64,000 nucleotides of DNA from positions 5,246,994 through 5,310,993 of the forward strand of contig JABAKD010000019.1 in the NCBI GenBank assembly GCA_012845835.1, read 5' to 3'. Position 1 is the stretch's first letter. Each line of letters opens with the position of its first letter. Made by a program: the position numbers and the translations under genes. Below, piece after piece: positions 12,166 through 23,985 of the stretch. The notes under the pieces were generated by a model that searched no databases, was not told the origin of the DNA, and was given only the letters and a program-made list of their open reading frames with translations. Source of the DNA: Undaria pinnatifida (taxonomy: Eukaryota; Sar; Phaeophyceae; Laminariales; Alariaceae).

Positions 12166-14519
12166 TGCATGCGCAGCAAAAGCCTCAGCCACCAAAAACG
12201 GGCAGGGCACGACAAGGAGAAGGTACACGACACGTTCGAAAGTTTCGTGTGTAGCAGGCATTCTACTATTCACAATCAAAAAGATCACGGCCTCCGTCGC
12301 CCGACTTCGCTAGAACACACCTTGGACAAATAGACAAAGGTAGCCGCAATTGCATACGGTGCAATGGACGAAAAAAGGCTATCGACTGGCGCATTTACCA
12401 ATATGATGTCTCATCGGTATACATGTGTATCGATAGATTACTTCTCTAACGTCTCCGGCAGCAGTCTGTTGTAACCCCCTGCGTGAATAAAATCTATCGC
12501 AACAACAGAAAAAATAAACCTTTGGTCAAGTGGCAGGGAGGGGACTTCATGGGCCAGAAGTTGTCACTAACAGCGACAACGAGCAGTCTAAAGCGGCAAT
12601 GTATAAATGGGGCAGAATCCTTGTGGAGTGGTATCCTTGAGGCGAGATGTTGGTGGAGTGGCGAGTCAGTTTGGCTGCACCCACCTGTTGTTGCGATTTA
12701 GGGGATCTCCCCACAGTTAAGGCGAAAAAAGTCCCCGAACTCGCAACAGTAACACCTGTCGCTACAATCTTGAGACGAAATTCTTGTCGCTGCGCCCCTT
12801 TTGTGTTGCTCTCTCGCCCAAACCCAAATACGCAAGTATAACGCCCTCCTATAAGCGAGCGGCAACGGGCAAACTGATACTAAGGTACACCCCTGTATCA
12901 TGTGTTCGTACCCTCGTGCTGCTGCGAGCTCACGCTATTCATAGACGGCTAATGAGACCGTATACTCCTCGTTGTTTAGGTCTGGCTACATGATGTAGAC
13001 TACTTACTTGTGCATGCCCCCTTGGTTAATAAAAAAAAGAGAGTTTTTGCCTGTTAGTTACACCTGGCACTACAGTAATACTTACCGCTGCTTCTCCTGC
13101 GGGATGCAGTTTACGCGGGCACATAAGACTGGGACTGCTGTGTGCTTGCCGTTCGCTGCCGGTGTGGTGGCGGCGGTCTGTTAGGAATGTATGTGGCATT
13201 TTCTACGTGGAACATCTCGGGTGAGGTACAACATTAAATAGTACTCGAGTATGCTGCTCAATGGTAATAGAAGCAGTATAGTCTAGCCGACGGCGGAATA
13301 TACAGTATGCGGCAGATGACAGATAAGGCGGTGGTATAGGTCTAGACTATGTTTTGTTCCCGCACGAGGTATAGGTACCGAGTCGTCGCATACCGCAGTA
13401 CGTAGTAGTACAACGCAGGCTATATCACACTCCGTTGGACGATTTTCGAGGCTGCTTTTCTCGGCAACGTGGAGAGTGCGAACGCCGAGCGATGTGTCTA
13501 TGGATTCACCTCAAGTCAACAAGATCTATCCGAAACGACGATCTTCGTTTTGTGTGCACCCTATGTTTTGGAGAAAATCGGCTCTGAAATGCGTCCCAAA
13601 GGGCTCTGTTGTCTTCCTTGTTATCTTGCTCGTTATCGTACGGTAGATATAGATGTGCAGGCGATGCTTGTATATCAGACAGCAGGAAGAGGAGAACTAG
13701 TGTCTTAGGTTGTGTATCTTATCACCCAACGTTGTACATGTCCACAAGACATCAACCTAAAGGGCGAGGCAAAGAGCAAACTGATACCTTTGTACAGTAT
13801 GATGACGTGTTGGCAGTGAATGGTGAGCGGCCAAAGCGTTTAGCCAGAGGCAACCTGCATTATTTTATTTCAACGAGAAGCACCGTCGTCCGTGGGTACA
13901 AACAACCGCCCATTACCAATCGCAATCCTTGCGTCGTACTGGTATGTATTAGTATGTATAGTCTACGAGTAGACTATAGACTATACTCGTTTCTCCATTG
14001 TTTATTTTTGGTCGTACTATTATTGATAATAAAAAAGTATAAACCTTCCGCTGGGAGCATGTATGTCCCCTCTCTGTTCGTCTAACGGCTGGGAAAATTC
14101 ATCACGTGTGTGCTTGTATATTGCTTTCTTACTACTATGCAAAGTGCTGTTGTAGCTCGAGGATAGCATGGCACGGAATCAGGGGCGAATCCGGTTGCTG
14201 TTAATGCGGTAGACCAAGTTGTGTAGTCTAGAGCTGACGATGTATACGCACTGAATGAGACCGAAAAGACAAAGAGACCCCCCCCCCCTCCTCGCTGAGA
14301 TCCAGATATTCAATACTGGTTCGTATGAAGAGTCGCATATTTGCCTCGCAAAACAAAATGGGGAAACGGCAGGAAACAGGGGGAACGTTATAGCTAGCTG
14401 TACACACGCACCTGGACGACAATTTCGTGCCCGCGGTTTTTCTGGTTGGTTATATTTTTAGATTGCTATACCCAGCTACCTCGTATGTAGCCCATAGGGT
14501 TCGACCTCGCTTATTATGG

Positions 14520-14670
14520 TACGAAAGGCTCAAGATCTCAAGATCTGATATACGCCAAGGATCTCATGATCTCAAGATATAGTCTACTTAAGATCTCATG
14601 ATCTCAAGGTATACTCAAGATCTCCAGATCAGATCATCTCTCAAGATATATCAAAGATCTCAAGATGAGT
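14520..14670. repeat. Cluster of agatct/catgatc palindromes
   Basis: About ten short blocks of the form aagatctcaagatct or atctcatgatctcaaga are packed in 150 bases. Each contains the palindrome AGATCT or a CATGATC/GATCATG core. No coding frame or known family explains it. Confidence 0.7.
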
Positions 14671-15262
14671 CCCATGTCCGCGAGAGAAAACCTCCGCCCG
14701 TAGCCCCTCGTAGATCTCCGGTTGCAGCGTGTACTACTGTTTGTTGTACTGTAGATGCGCCTCTAAAATCACCTCGGCCTGATCAAAGCTATGAATGAGC
14801 TTTCATACGAAACAAAGGGCAGAGCTCGGGCAGAGGGATCAAGGCAAAACCGCTGAATTTTTTAGGGATCCAGAGACCCACAGGCGAAAACCACTGTCCA
14901 CACTTTACACGAGACAACGTGGATAGATGGATGGCCATACCTGGTACCACCAGGTGCTATTTTATTTCGTATCTTGCTGTACTGGGTCGATACCGGTTTC
15001 GCTTTCGCTTTCGCTTGCATCGATCGGGCCTTGAGTGAGCATCATGCCACTATTCGTACCAGCATGGTGATATGACGACGGTAGATATGAGCATAGGGAA
15101 CCAAGCACGAGTCTTTCATGAGCAACGCCTTGTAAAACCGCACCAAGAATTTTATTACCACGTACTTCTGGGGCAACAGCACTTACGAACACGAAGAATC
15201 CCTGACTGAGACGGGGACCCTCCATCGCAATCCGAAGTCTTCAGGAGGAGGAGACAGCAGAG

Positions 15263-16150
15263 CGGAAGTTCTCATACAACTCTATTAAGACGGACGGGAC
15301 GGGTGTTACAGTAAATTCCTCCGTAAAAAGTGGTGGCGGCACCGCCTGAAGCGGGTCGCGTCGCAGAGGCATTAGACTAGTTCTGCTGCACCCGTTGTTG
15401 CCGCGTTCAAGCCAGTGGGTTCGACGGGCAAGAGGGTTATCTTGGTCGACCCGGAGTCGAGAGATCCCGTGGCCTGCCTACGCCATAGGGAAAACGGCGA
15501 CGAGGTCACCTGGACATTCTCAATAAAGTGGAAGAACAGGACGGTGGTAGCTCGCAGAGGTACAGGAAGGACAGGTCTCAACAACCGTGAGGGCTCGGGG
15601 AGTTTGTTTGGCTACGTCAAAAACGGGGAAGAGGGAGACTTTCCTTAGATACGCTAAAGCTGTGAAGTCGACGGGGCGGGTGATTAAGGCAGCGACTAGC
15701 GCGACAGGATTCGGGCGAGATCCTCTTCATGCGGTACGGCCTACGGCCTACGGCAGAGGGCCCTCAGGAGCATCTGTGATCGAATTGTACATCACAAGTT
15801 CGAGCGAGGCGAGAGGGCCGTCGCTGTCGCGTATGGCAACGCCTCTTTCGTGACCCGGGATCAATTGCCACGCCCGGTGAAAACCATCCAGCTGGAAGTT
15901 GCGAAGAGGGTTGGGATTGGGAAAGGGTTTGGTGGAGGAGTACGCAGTGTAGAGTTCAGGGAGAGGTGGACAAGGACTACACCTCCAAGTTGTGCTCGAA
16001 GTGCAACGAGCCCTCTCGAGTCGATGCGGGACCAGCGCAACGAACCGATCCACGCCGTGCGCCGTTGTGTCTCACAGCGAGCTGTGCACGCGTGTGGCTT
16101 CGAGATGTCAAAAGCTTGTCGCAACATCTTCGTCGTTTTCTCTGATCAGA
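15263..16150 (+). pseudogene. Fossil Fanzor (eukaryotic TnpB-like) protein
   Basis: Fanzor proteins are transposon-encoded, RNA-guided relatives of bacterial TnpB with a split RuvC nuclease and a C4 zinc finger. Their landmarks occur here in the right order but in changing frames. These are SIKTDGTGVTV at about 15281; the RuvC-I strand KRVILVDPESRDP with its Asp at 15448; a Lys/Arg-rich stretch at 15640-15750; AVAYGNASF ending at 15849, followed by PVKTI; VDKDYTSKLCSKC at 15966-16004; then LCLTASC (Cys at 16068 and 16083), VWLRDV, and in another frame ACRNIF up to 16131. At least five frame changes and an in-frame TGA near 15345 show that it is dead. The residue expected as acidic in the VDE.TSK.C motif is Lys. 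The N-terminal region was not recognised. It resembles the IS607/Fanzor finger ending in RD.NA.RNI, rather than a retroviral or RT motif. Confidence 0.8.
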
Positions 16151-16318
16151 ACTCGCACCGGGGTCAGAGATCCGAGAATTCACGCGCACCTACAAACAGG
16201 ACACAATGCGCATTATTAGACATTTTCAGTCGTAGAGCATGCCACACAGGTTGTCTGCAGACATTTAGTGCGGAGGAGGTGGTCGAATGGCCAGACGGAC
16301 CAGGTTGAAAGCGGTTAT

Positions 16319-16429
16319 CCACTTCCGTTGGAAGTGGTTACTATCCACTTCTCTCCACAAAGAGTTCGTTATAGTACAGTTAGTGCAACTGTACCAAACA
16401 GGTCCTCTCAAACGTGCTAGGACCTGTTT
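16319..16429 (+). ncRNA. Three perfect hairpins behind the Fanzor fossil (possible guide-RNA remnant)
   Basis: Directly seen: ccacttcc-gtt-ggaagtgg (16319-16337, 8 bp stem); gtacagtt-agtgc-aactgtac (16374-16394, 8 bp stem); and aaacaggtcct with aggacctgttt closing a 12-base loop (16396-16429, 11 bp stem). In TnpB and Fanzor elements the guide RNA is encoded at or just past the 3' end of the ORF and is strongly structured. The position, about 190 bases after the RNI motif, fits that. Function is inference, since the protein is dead. Confidence 0.35.
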
Positions 16430-16529
16430 AGTGTGTAGCATTGTAATAGACGCTTGTATTCCGCCGAATATTAGCTAGTAGCACTACCTAGTAGTGTTAC
16501 AGCAGCGGTTCCTTACGGTGGGTGTGCCA

Positions 16530-16735
16530 AAGCAATATGACCGCCTTATGTGGGGAAGCCAGCTTCTTCATTCCAGGTTACTATTAACATTGGAATTCCC
16601 CCGTCGCGTCAAGCGTTTTTGACTGCCTTATGTCCGGATACCGCCTTACTACGCAGGCCGCCTTATTGGGGATCCCTGCCGACTACGCGGCCCAGCGTAA
16701 GCTACTGAAAAACTTCGCTCGCCCGAGGTAAAATA
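16530..16735 (-). mobile_element. AAGGCGGT-motif element, reverse copy
   Basis: It shares gaccgccttatgtggggaag, gtcgcgtcaagcg, ggataccgccttac and ggccgccttattggggatcc with copies at 51395-51560 and 56520-56700, and with the inverted set at 56750-57310. The repeated motif is AAGGCGGT (here ACCGCCTT). Confidence 0.7.
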
Positions 16736-18327
16736 AGCGACAAACAAACTCCAAATTCCTTCCACACGAACGAGTGACGACATTCCAGCCGCGGAAAACG
16801 TCAGTTACAACACAGCAAACGCGCTACAGCCTCCAACGCCCGCTGTCACAAGTTGCCCGGACACATCCACCACGCTACGAGCTCTCTACTCGTCCCCCCC
16901 ACACCATCACCGCCGTCGCTACCCTACCTACAATATGTCGAGATAATAAAAGATCCGTCAGTTGTCAGTGTCAATCAACGTTGTCTCGAAACACTGATGG
17001 CTTGATGGCCCCTTCCTGTTCGCGAAGGGGTGGCTACACCGACCCTTGCGGAAGGTGTTGACATTGTTTTATCCCAGACAGTCTGAGAACAACAACTACT
17101 GTCTCCAAGATATCGTACTGACGTGTGGCATTGCACGGGCTGCAGCTGCGACAAATTATGTTGTACGGGAAGACGACTACTACACACAAAAAAAAAACTA
17201 CTACCGTGGAAAGCCGAAACTCCGAGTAATGATACTCCAGGGAACAGCGAAACTTTTAGTTTCATGGGCAGTATATAAAAATAAGCGTGTCGACCGTCGG
17301 TTTAGACAAACACAGCACGGCAACTCTAGGTCGGGCTCACCCGAGCGCAACACCCTCCTTCACGACTCAAAATAGCTTGCTAAAATACCACTCAAGGCGA
17401 CAAGGAAAGAACCGCTTGATTGTCACAGTAATACCGCAACGGTCCCAATATTTCCGCCTTATAATCGCTACCACAATGAACGGAAATGTAAGGACCGATT
17501 GATATTCACAATAATACCCCAACGGTGCTTTCATTTCCGTCCAGAGTGCTACGAGTGCTATGATACCATGAAGCCGTCGCGGATCACTCCCGGCGAATAA
17601 AGAAGTAATTTTTGAAATCGTCAAATAAAAAAAGTAAGTTTTGGAACAGGAGGACGGTTCCAAGAGTGTGCTTGGTAGGATATATACCCTCGGGTACCCG
17701 GGTACCAAACCTCGTTATGTCGGTCATACCCGGGTACATAAGAGTATACCCTGCGAAGCACACCCTCGGGAGGACTAGGACTCGTCTCCAACAACCACGA
17801 GGTCGCGGCGCTCGCAAGCAACCCCGCCGTAAAACACCGCTGCGCGAGGCCCCCAAGGTATCCCCAGTCAGACCTGGCAGTTCCACAACCACCCTCGCCG
17901 CCGGCTTCCAGTATGGCTAACGCCCCCTGCGTGCCGTCACCACCACCACCTGATGATGCAGTCTACATTTTGCAGCGCGGGCTGAGTGCGCTGCTCTTCG
18001 TCTGTAGATGCGAGACCACCACCACCGCCACTACCACCACCACCACCACCGCCACTACCATCACCGCCGCCGCCGCCGCCGTTACAGCGCTACCGCCCGC
18101 TAACTAGCTAACTCGCCCACGCACGACCGCAACCTACTGCTGCTGGGCCCTCCAACGCACTGTGGCGCCACCACCACCGCTATCACCACCACCGCAGCCA
18201 CCGCCACCACTACCACTACCGCCGTCACAGAGCCACCGCCCGCTACCTAACTCGTTCGCTCGATCGCGCAATCGCTATCCACCTACAGCGGCCGGGCCCT
18301 CCAACGAAAGTAACGAGCGTTCGCCAT
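16736..18327. other. Intergenic stretch, 3' side of UTP6, with (CCA)n tracts
   Basis: No gene was recognised. From about 17935 to 18265 it is rich in CCA/CCG triplets. The phrase ggccctccaacg occurs at about 18147, 18296 and 18343. The last of these lies inside the terminal UTP6 exon, so part of that exon's end seems to have been copied into its own 3' flank. Confidence 0.5.
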
Positions 18328-18453
18328 CTACTTCTTTTGCCTGGCCCTCCAACGCACTGCGTTCATCCGCTTCACGTCACCCTCTTGGGCCTCGAAGCGC
18401 GCGTACTCCTCCCAGATGCCGGGCAATTTCTTGCCGAATTTGTCGGTCGCGTC
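18328..18453 (-). CDS. UTP6: UTP6 terminal exon
   Basis: This short exon (41 codons plus TAG) has acceptor cccgcag|gac at 18454-18456 and starts in phase 0. That matches the donor ttgag|gtgcgc of the preceding exon at 18977/18978. Peptide landmarks are DATDKFGKKLPGIWEEYARF and ending RWRARQKK. The HAT pattern continues across the junction (RVRELFE|DATDKFG), so the splice is well supported. Confidence 0.85.
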   Translation of the reverse strand, partial: DATDKFGKKLPGIWEEYARFEAQEGDVKRMNAVRWRARQKK

Positions 18454-21400
18454 CTGCGGGACACGAAAACGCGGTAAGAAGCGGAAGCGCGAGGAGCAAG
18501 TGCAAGTTGCGACTTTTAAGTTTCACCCGTATCTGGTTGATGCGCAGTCACTACGCAGGAGTACACTTGAGTATCTTAATTTGGACATCGGATAAACGCA
18601 ATGTATCGCAACGACGAGCACGAAAATCAACGATATGTTTACCAGCCAGCACCACAGGCAGGCATTAACCAGCCCACCCAGCGACCACCAACAAATCCAC
18701 CCATCCTTTCAGCGACCCACCAACCTACCCACCCACCCATTCATCGATCTAGCAGCCCATCACCCATCCACCACTGATCCAACACTAACTTAGGCTAAGG
18801 TTACGCCCCGAGCGGCGCTGCCGCGCGTTTTTCATCTCCTGGACAAAATATGTGCGGAAAAAACATCGTAGTGTTTATGGTACAGTAATCTGGTATGCTC
18901 TGAAGTTTGAAAACGCAGTAGTCTATTGCCCGCACACCCACCCCCCCGCTCCACCCACACACCCTACCCCAGCGCACCTCAAATAGTTCCCGAACACGTT
19001 TCGCCCTCTCCTCTCCACGCTTGCCCCCCGCCCAGCCAAGCGCAATCTCCAGTTCAATGGCCTCCCGGTACGCCGCTGCAGCCCCCGTCCCCGCCAGCAA
19101 AAAAGACCGTTTCGCCCACTGCAACGCCCGTCGAGCGGCATCGATCCCCTCCACCGCGCCACTCCACCTCAAATACCCCGCCAAAAACTCCCCCTGGGCG
19201 ACCCCCTCGTCCGTCCCCCCCGAGGGGTCACATGCCTCCGCAGCTCCGCGGAACGCCTCCGTCACCTCTTTCTTACCGGCTCCCATCGCCACCAACGATG
19301 CTAGCAACTCCCGCCAAAGGCTGGGGTAGTTCGGGGAGGTAGCCGAAACCGACTTGATCCCAGAGCGCAAGGTGGCGATAGCGAGGCTAAAGCCGACGTC
19401 GGGGGCTAGTCCCACGCTACCGGACATACTTCTGCCAAAACCACGCCCAACGCCACCACCACCGGCCGCGGTACTTCTGGTCGTGTTGATATCCCCGCCT
19501 ACCAGACGAAACAGCGATGGGATGGGAGAAGCAAAAAAAAAAAAAAGCACGAAGCAGCAAGGGGATTAGATAAGCCAAAAATAAGCAACGAAACATGAGC
19601 CGAAAAAACAGGAAGAGGTGCCATAAATGTTGGAGGTGTTTGTGTTGGGAGAAAAAATACGGTGCTCCATCTCGAAAGGCATACGTGGAATCAAATAGAT
19701 TATGGTCGGTGAAGACCCCACGTGCTCCGTTCCGACATTGTAGCGATGTGAGGGTCTATGGTCTTGCAGGCTAACGAATATGAATGATGAGGTTACACCA
19801 CCCCCCGCCCCCCCCACGAAAACTCACCTAGCGCGTGCATTCGTCGCTCCAACGCTGCGCGGCGAATCCAAGGACCCGGGCGGGAAGGAAGAACTGCAGT
19901 AGCGACGCAAAGCGCCTCCAGCGCCGAATCGGGTTTTCCCGCCGCGAGGCACACGTCGGAAAGGCCAGCTGAGAGGGCTTCTCGAGCATCCTCTGCGTCC
20001 TCGTCTACGCTCTCCATCGCCGCCCCGTCCGCTCCGGCGTCTCCCCCTACCGCTGTCGACAAGGCCGCTTGCTTGCTGGCGGCAGCATCTGCAGCAACTT
20101 TAGCGATCGCCGGGGACTCGCTAGAGGCGCCGAGATGAATCTCCACCGCTCGTGTGAGCACCCGTTGAAGTAGGAGCAGGAGAGCGGCGGCGACGTGAGC
20201 TGACGGTCCCCCTCCCTTCGCACTCGCGCCAGCGCTCCCTCCCCCGCCGGGTCCCTTGCGCTTCTTGTTGCCCCCAACCCCTCCCCCATCGTCAGGCTCT
20301 AGACGTCTTTTCAAAAAGGAGGCGTAGCGTACCCACATGGCAGGGTCACGGGCCCCAATCGCCTCCACGGCGAGCTCGAACGTACCAATGCATTCCTGCA
20401 TCGCCGGTCCCAACCCCAACCCCTTCCCTTCCACACCCCACCCCGCCCCACGCCAACCCTCACTCCCCGCCACTCCACCTGCTCCAACAGTCCCTCCTCC
20501 TTCCACAACTAGGAGCGGGTACGATGCCCGCACCTCCCACGCCTCGCAATTCTCCGGGAAATCCTGCGCTATGGAGCCCAGAATAGCCTCCGCCACCTCC
20601 CTTCCCACGTCGGGAAAGTCGAGGGCGCAGCAGCGTAAAAATCCTGCGCGGAATTCCACGTCCTCTGGTATTGCCTTAAGAGCGGCGCGGAATACAGCGA
20701 GGGGGACCGCTCCCTTGTAGAACCGCCGAGCTGTGTCATTCATCACCGGTGCTGGCCTTACGCTATTCCCCTCCGCGTCGCCTGCCGCAGCTGCCGCCTC
20801 GGCCTCCTGCACAGCCTCGAAGCTCGGCCCCGCGTTGTTTTGCCCCGCCCCCTCCCCCTCGAGCAGCGGAATGTCCATCCCTTCCCTCTGACCCCTTACA
20901 TCTCCTTCCCCTCCTCCACCACCGCCATCTAAGCCAAGCACCTCCCGCCTACCCATGAGCTTCTTGATGTAGGAGAACTCGAGTCTAAAATACTGCAGCC
21001 AGAGGTTTTGAGCGGTGGGGTTGATGCGCAGCCCCCTCTGCATGAGGGCTCGGGCGGACGAGGCATTACCGCCGTCGAAGAACTCCCAGCTCGCAGCCTT
21101 AATCCACAGGCCGGCGTTGCGCGGGTGCAGCTGAAGGGCACGCGCGCAGAGCCTGCCGAAGGACTGTGCAACCCAGAAAAAAATAGAGAGCAGAGAGGTA
21201 AAGGGAAGGGGGGGAATGGAACGTAAGGGAGTAGTTGATGTGAACCAGACACGTACAAACTACCTACGGTACTCATCCGAGCGTTGAGCGCAACGCTGTA
21301 GGTTCCCCGGCAAGCAATTTACACCTTCAACCCTCCCCTCCTGCCCACCCTCTCCCCACCCCTCACCTCACCCTCCCCATTCCCCAGAAGTCTAAAACAA

Positions 21401-21753
21401 AAGCCACCTTACGCTTTTCAAAAACGCACCTTGGTCTGTCCCTGCCGAGCCGTGAAATCGATATAATGCAGCCATATGTCAACATCCCCAGGAAATTTCA
21501 TCACCGCCCTGTCAAAAATCCACCGCACCAGGCGCACGCACGAAAAATCTGACGTCACCGCCACCCCTTTCTTCTTCTGCTTTCCCTTGAAGGTGGGGTT
21601 TCCTCCTCCGAGGCGTTTTGTGCGGAGCGCTCGCAAAGATTCCAGGTTGAGCTCGTGCTCGGCGTAGCGCATGTAGTCCAGCCGGCGCGCCTCCTGCCGC
21701 CGCAGCATGTACTCGAACTCCCTTCTCCGAGCTATGATGGCACGAACTTCATC
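18328..21753 (-). CDS. UTP6: U3 snoRNP / SSU processome protein UTP6 (HAT repeats), N-terminal exon missing
   Basis: UTP6 is a nucleolar HAT-repeat scaffold of the U3/SSU processome, needed for early 18S pre-rRNA cleavages. Four exons on the minus strand join in phase: 21753-21430, 21163-19828, 19498-18978 and 18453-18328 (TAG), about 768 residues. Exon 1 seen starts DEVRAIIARRREFEYMLRRQ, continues YAEHELNLESLRALR and FPGDVDIWLHYIDF, and matches the UTP6 N-terminal domain just after its first ~25 residues. Exon 2 opens with an ALQLHPRNAGLWI / ASWEFFDG / NPTAQNLWLQYFRLE series of HAT motifs. The last exon ends IWEEYARFEAQEG...RWRARQKK, matching the UTP6 C-terminus. It is longer than the usual ~600 residues because of Gly/Ala-rich inserts in exons 2 and 3. 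The first exon should lie above 21753; the nearby sequence holds a MITE and low-complexity DNA, and I did not find it. Confidence 0.9.
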
Positions 21754-21899
21754 CTGCCCGGGAGGGGGTGGGATGGGGGTTGGGGGTGGGGTGAGGGGAG
21801 CGGGTGGGGGCGGGAGTTGGAATAGAGGTTGGGGGGGGGGGGGGGAGGTAGGGGTGAAGGTGGGGTTACGTCACAACATATAGCATACTGCCAGGGTGT

Positions 21900-22110
21900 A
21901 AGTGGACAGCATATTATAAAGAATGAAAAATACACTTCAGCTGTGAGATCGACCAAAAATGTTTTTTTGATCAAAAGTCAGCTTTGCAAGCTGCGTGTGA
22001 TACTTCGATCGCGCGTATTACGGGGTGTGTACCCTCGTGAAGGATACAGATCGGTGACTCCCCTGCTAATGCCAGGGTCAACTGGACTCGGACGTTCAGC
22101 CTTGTCCTGA
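21900..22110 (+). mobile_element. Long-TIR MITE copy upstream of UTP6
   Basis: It shares ttataaagaatgaaaaatac, cagctgtgagatcgacc, agctttgcaagctgcgtgtg, cgatcgcgcgtattacggg and gactcccctg with the other copies. It lies just upstream (minus-strand sense) of the first recognised UTP6 exon, probably in its first intron. Confidence 0.75.
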
Positions 22111-22719
22111 GCGCGGAAACTGTATAACCCGCGTGAGGGGGACAAAACCAGACATCTATCTGTTGAATGCAGAATGCATTAAACAATAAGTGTTACAGTG
22201 TGAGTTAGCTTTTGCAGTGGGCTACTTGGGTCTACCAGGTTTGTACGCAAGTTCCTGTGTACTCCCTGTATATGTGGCAGGCCAGCGGTATACCTGGTAC
22301 ATCACAGCATGTCATGCCTGAAATACTGTAGTCCTCGGACCTCGACAACCTGATGTTCAGTGGGTTTCCTACCTGTCCACCTGTCAAGTCTTTGTGTCTC
22401 GTGTATTTTGATAGTTTAGTAGTGGCCATGGACGACGGGCTTAGACTACGCCAATGAGCAACGATCGAAGTAAAGTCGAAAACGTTTGAACAACAGCAAC
22501 AACTGCTGCTGTACTGCTCTATGACGACCTTTGAATAACCATATCTTCATCATGCATCATCCAATTTCATCACGCCACTTCTTTTACGGTCGTTTATCGT
22601 TTGGCACCGCCGGCCGAACGGACAACGGTGCCTCGCCGTCTGGCCGTGCGTGTCGCGACGGTCTGCACCTGAGCCTGCCCGGCGAGCCACGGGGTCATAC
22701 GCTGTTGTTGTCATCACCT

Positions 22720-22795
22720 CGCAAAATCATGTCCGTGGTCACAGGAAAGGCTCCAGCCACTCTGGAGCGGAAGAAAAGCCCAGGGAAAAAAATAA
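22720..22795 (+). repeat. CTCCAG dispersed repeat, copy 1
   Basis: The line cgcaaaatcatgtccgtggt, cacaggaaaggctccag, cactctggagcgga and cccagggaaaaa recurs at 23455-23550 (plus) and 25205-25300 (minus). It contains the inverted pair ctccag/ctggag. No coding potential was seen. Confidence 0.6.
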
Positions 22796-23454
22796 AACAA
22801 ATCAAAAGCGGTACATGCATTTAACATATACAGCTAAAAGATTTCTCGTTCAAAAAGGGTGTCCTACAGCATAGCAATTTGTCGATTTTCCCATCTCTTT
22901 ATGCATTTTATAGGCTACATTTCTTGTGGGGCTCTTCCTTATGACAGGGCCGGCAGTCTACTATTTCGAGACCCCATGTACAGTGACCACGAAGGATGAG
23001 TGCGATATTTACCAAGCGTCCAAGAGCAGCCTGCAGCAGAATACTTGGTACATAACAACGGCCATACTGCGCGCGTCGTGTAGGTTCTACCAATAACGTT
23101 GGGCTTCGGACTTCGAGCACACAAACCAACCCGAGCAGTCCGTGCGTTCTCGCATGTGATCGATGCTGTAACATGCATTTCGCATTTTCGTTTTCCCACT
23201 AAAAAGCGCCAGAAGGGGTCTGGTTTATTAGGGAATTTATATTTTATACGTTTCTTTCTTTTTACAAAGTAAGGTATTGGGTGTCGGATTGTTTCGGACA
23301 AAAAGCAGGGGGGGGGGGGGAAATAGTCGCAACAAAAATACAAATACAGCAGCATCGGGCAAATAAACCAGACCGGGCTGCTGAATCAACTGAGAAATGC
23401 CACGAGCATGGTGAGGGTTATCGCATGAAATTGTTTTTTAGTGTTCTCACATTA

Positions 23455-23550
23455 ACTCGCATAATCAAGTCCGCGGTCACAGGACAGGATCCAGTCACAC
23501 TCTGGAGTGGAGGAATACCCCAGGGAAAAACCACAAGCAAACCAAAAGTG
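23455..23550 (+). repeat. CTCCAG dispersed repeat, copy 2
   Basis: Matches copies at 22720 and 25205: aactcgcataatcaagtcc, ggtcacaggacaggatccag, actctggagtggaggaata, ccccagggaaaa. It ends about 115 bases before a forward SINE head. Confidence 0.6.
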
Positions 23551-23664
23551 GTACACGCATATATAATACAAGTAGCTGAAGCAATACATGCATTCCTCCG
23601 CCAGAAAAATATAAAAAAAATGAAATCCGGAGTCAGCCTACGACGTGCCAGGCCCATCCATATT

Positions 23665-23985
23665 CGGTCGCCCCGGTGGCGTATCAGGTTATCCTCGAGC
23701 CTGGTATAGGTCAGTTTCGTGAGTTCGAGCCCCGCCAAGTGCATACTCGTGTAAATTCGTTGGGACTTTTTCTTGTGGACAAATTGACTTGCGGAAAGCG
23801 CGAGAGCGTGAGTTAGCAACACTCGATGAACAATCGACGAGCAGTGGGATTGCTGAACCCTATGCGCGATAAAAATTGAAGGCAAGAACCGGGGAGGAGA
23901 AGGGATGACACCTGTGACCACGGCTTGTCCAGAAGCTGAAAAGTAAAAGTGTGCAAATAAAAAAAATAAAAAATAAAAAATAAAA
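23665..23985 (+). mobile_element. tRNA-derived SINE copy (subfamily 2)
   Basis: The head cggtcgccccggtggcg is A-box-like, and tgagttcgagccccgcc is a good pol III B box. The body has ttgggactttttcttg, gaaagcgcgagagcgtgag, gatgaacaatcgacgagcag and ctgtgaccacggcttgtcc, shared with 48207-48480. The 3' end is an A/T-rich aataaaaaataaaaa tail. Confidence 0.8.

Larger units (their letters stand above)
8561..15262. other. 6.7 kb stretch without a recognisable gene
   Basis: No exon with family resemblance was seen. It contains G- and C-homopolymers (9930-9955, 10680-10700), one long-TIR MITE copy (11980-12165), an agatct palindrome cluster (14520-14670) and several open frames without features, the longest on the plus strand at 11441-11995 (184 codons). 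Base composition swings between AT-rich and GC-rich, as in the other transposon-derived stretches. Confidence 0.5.
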
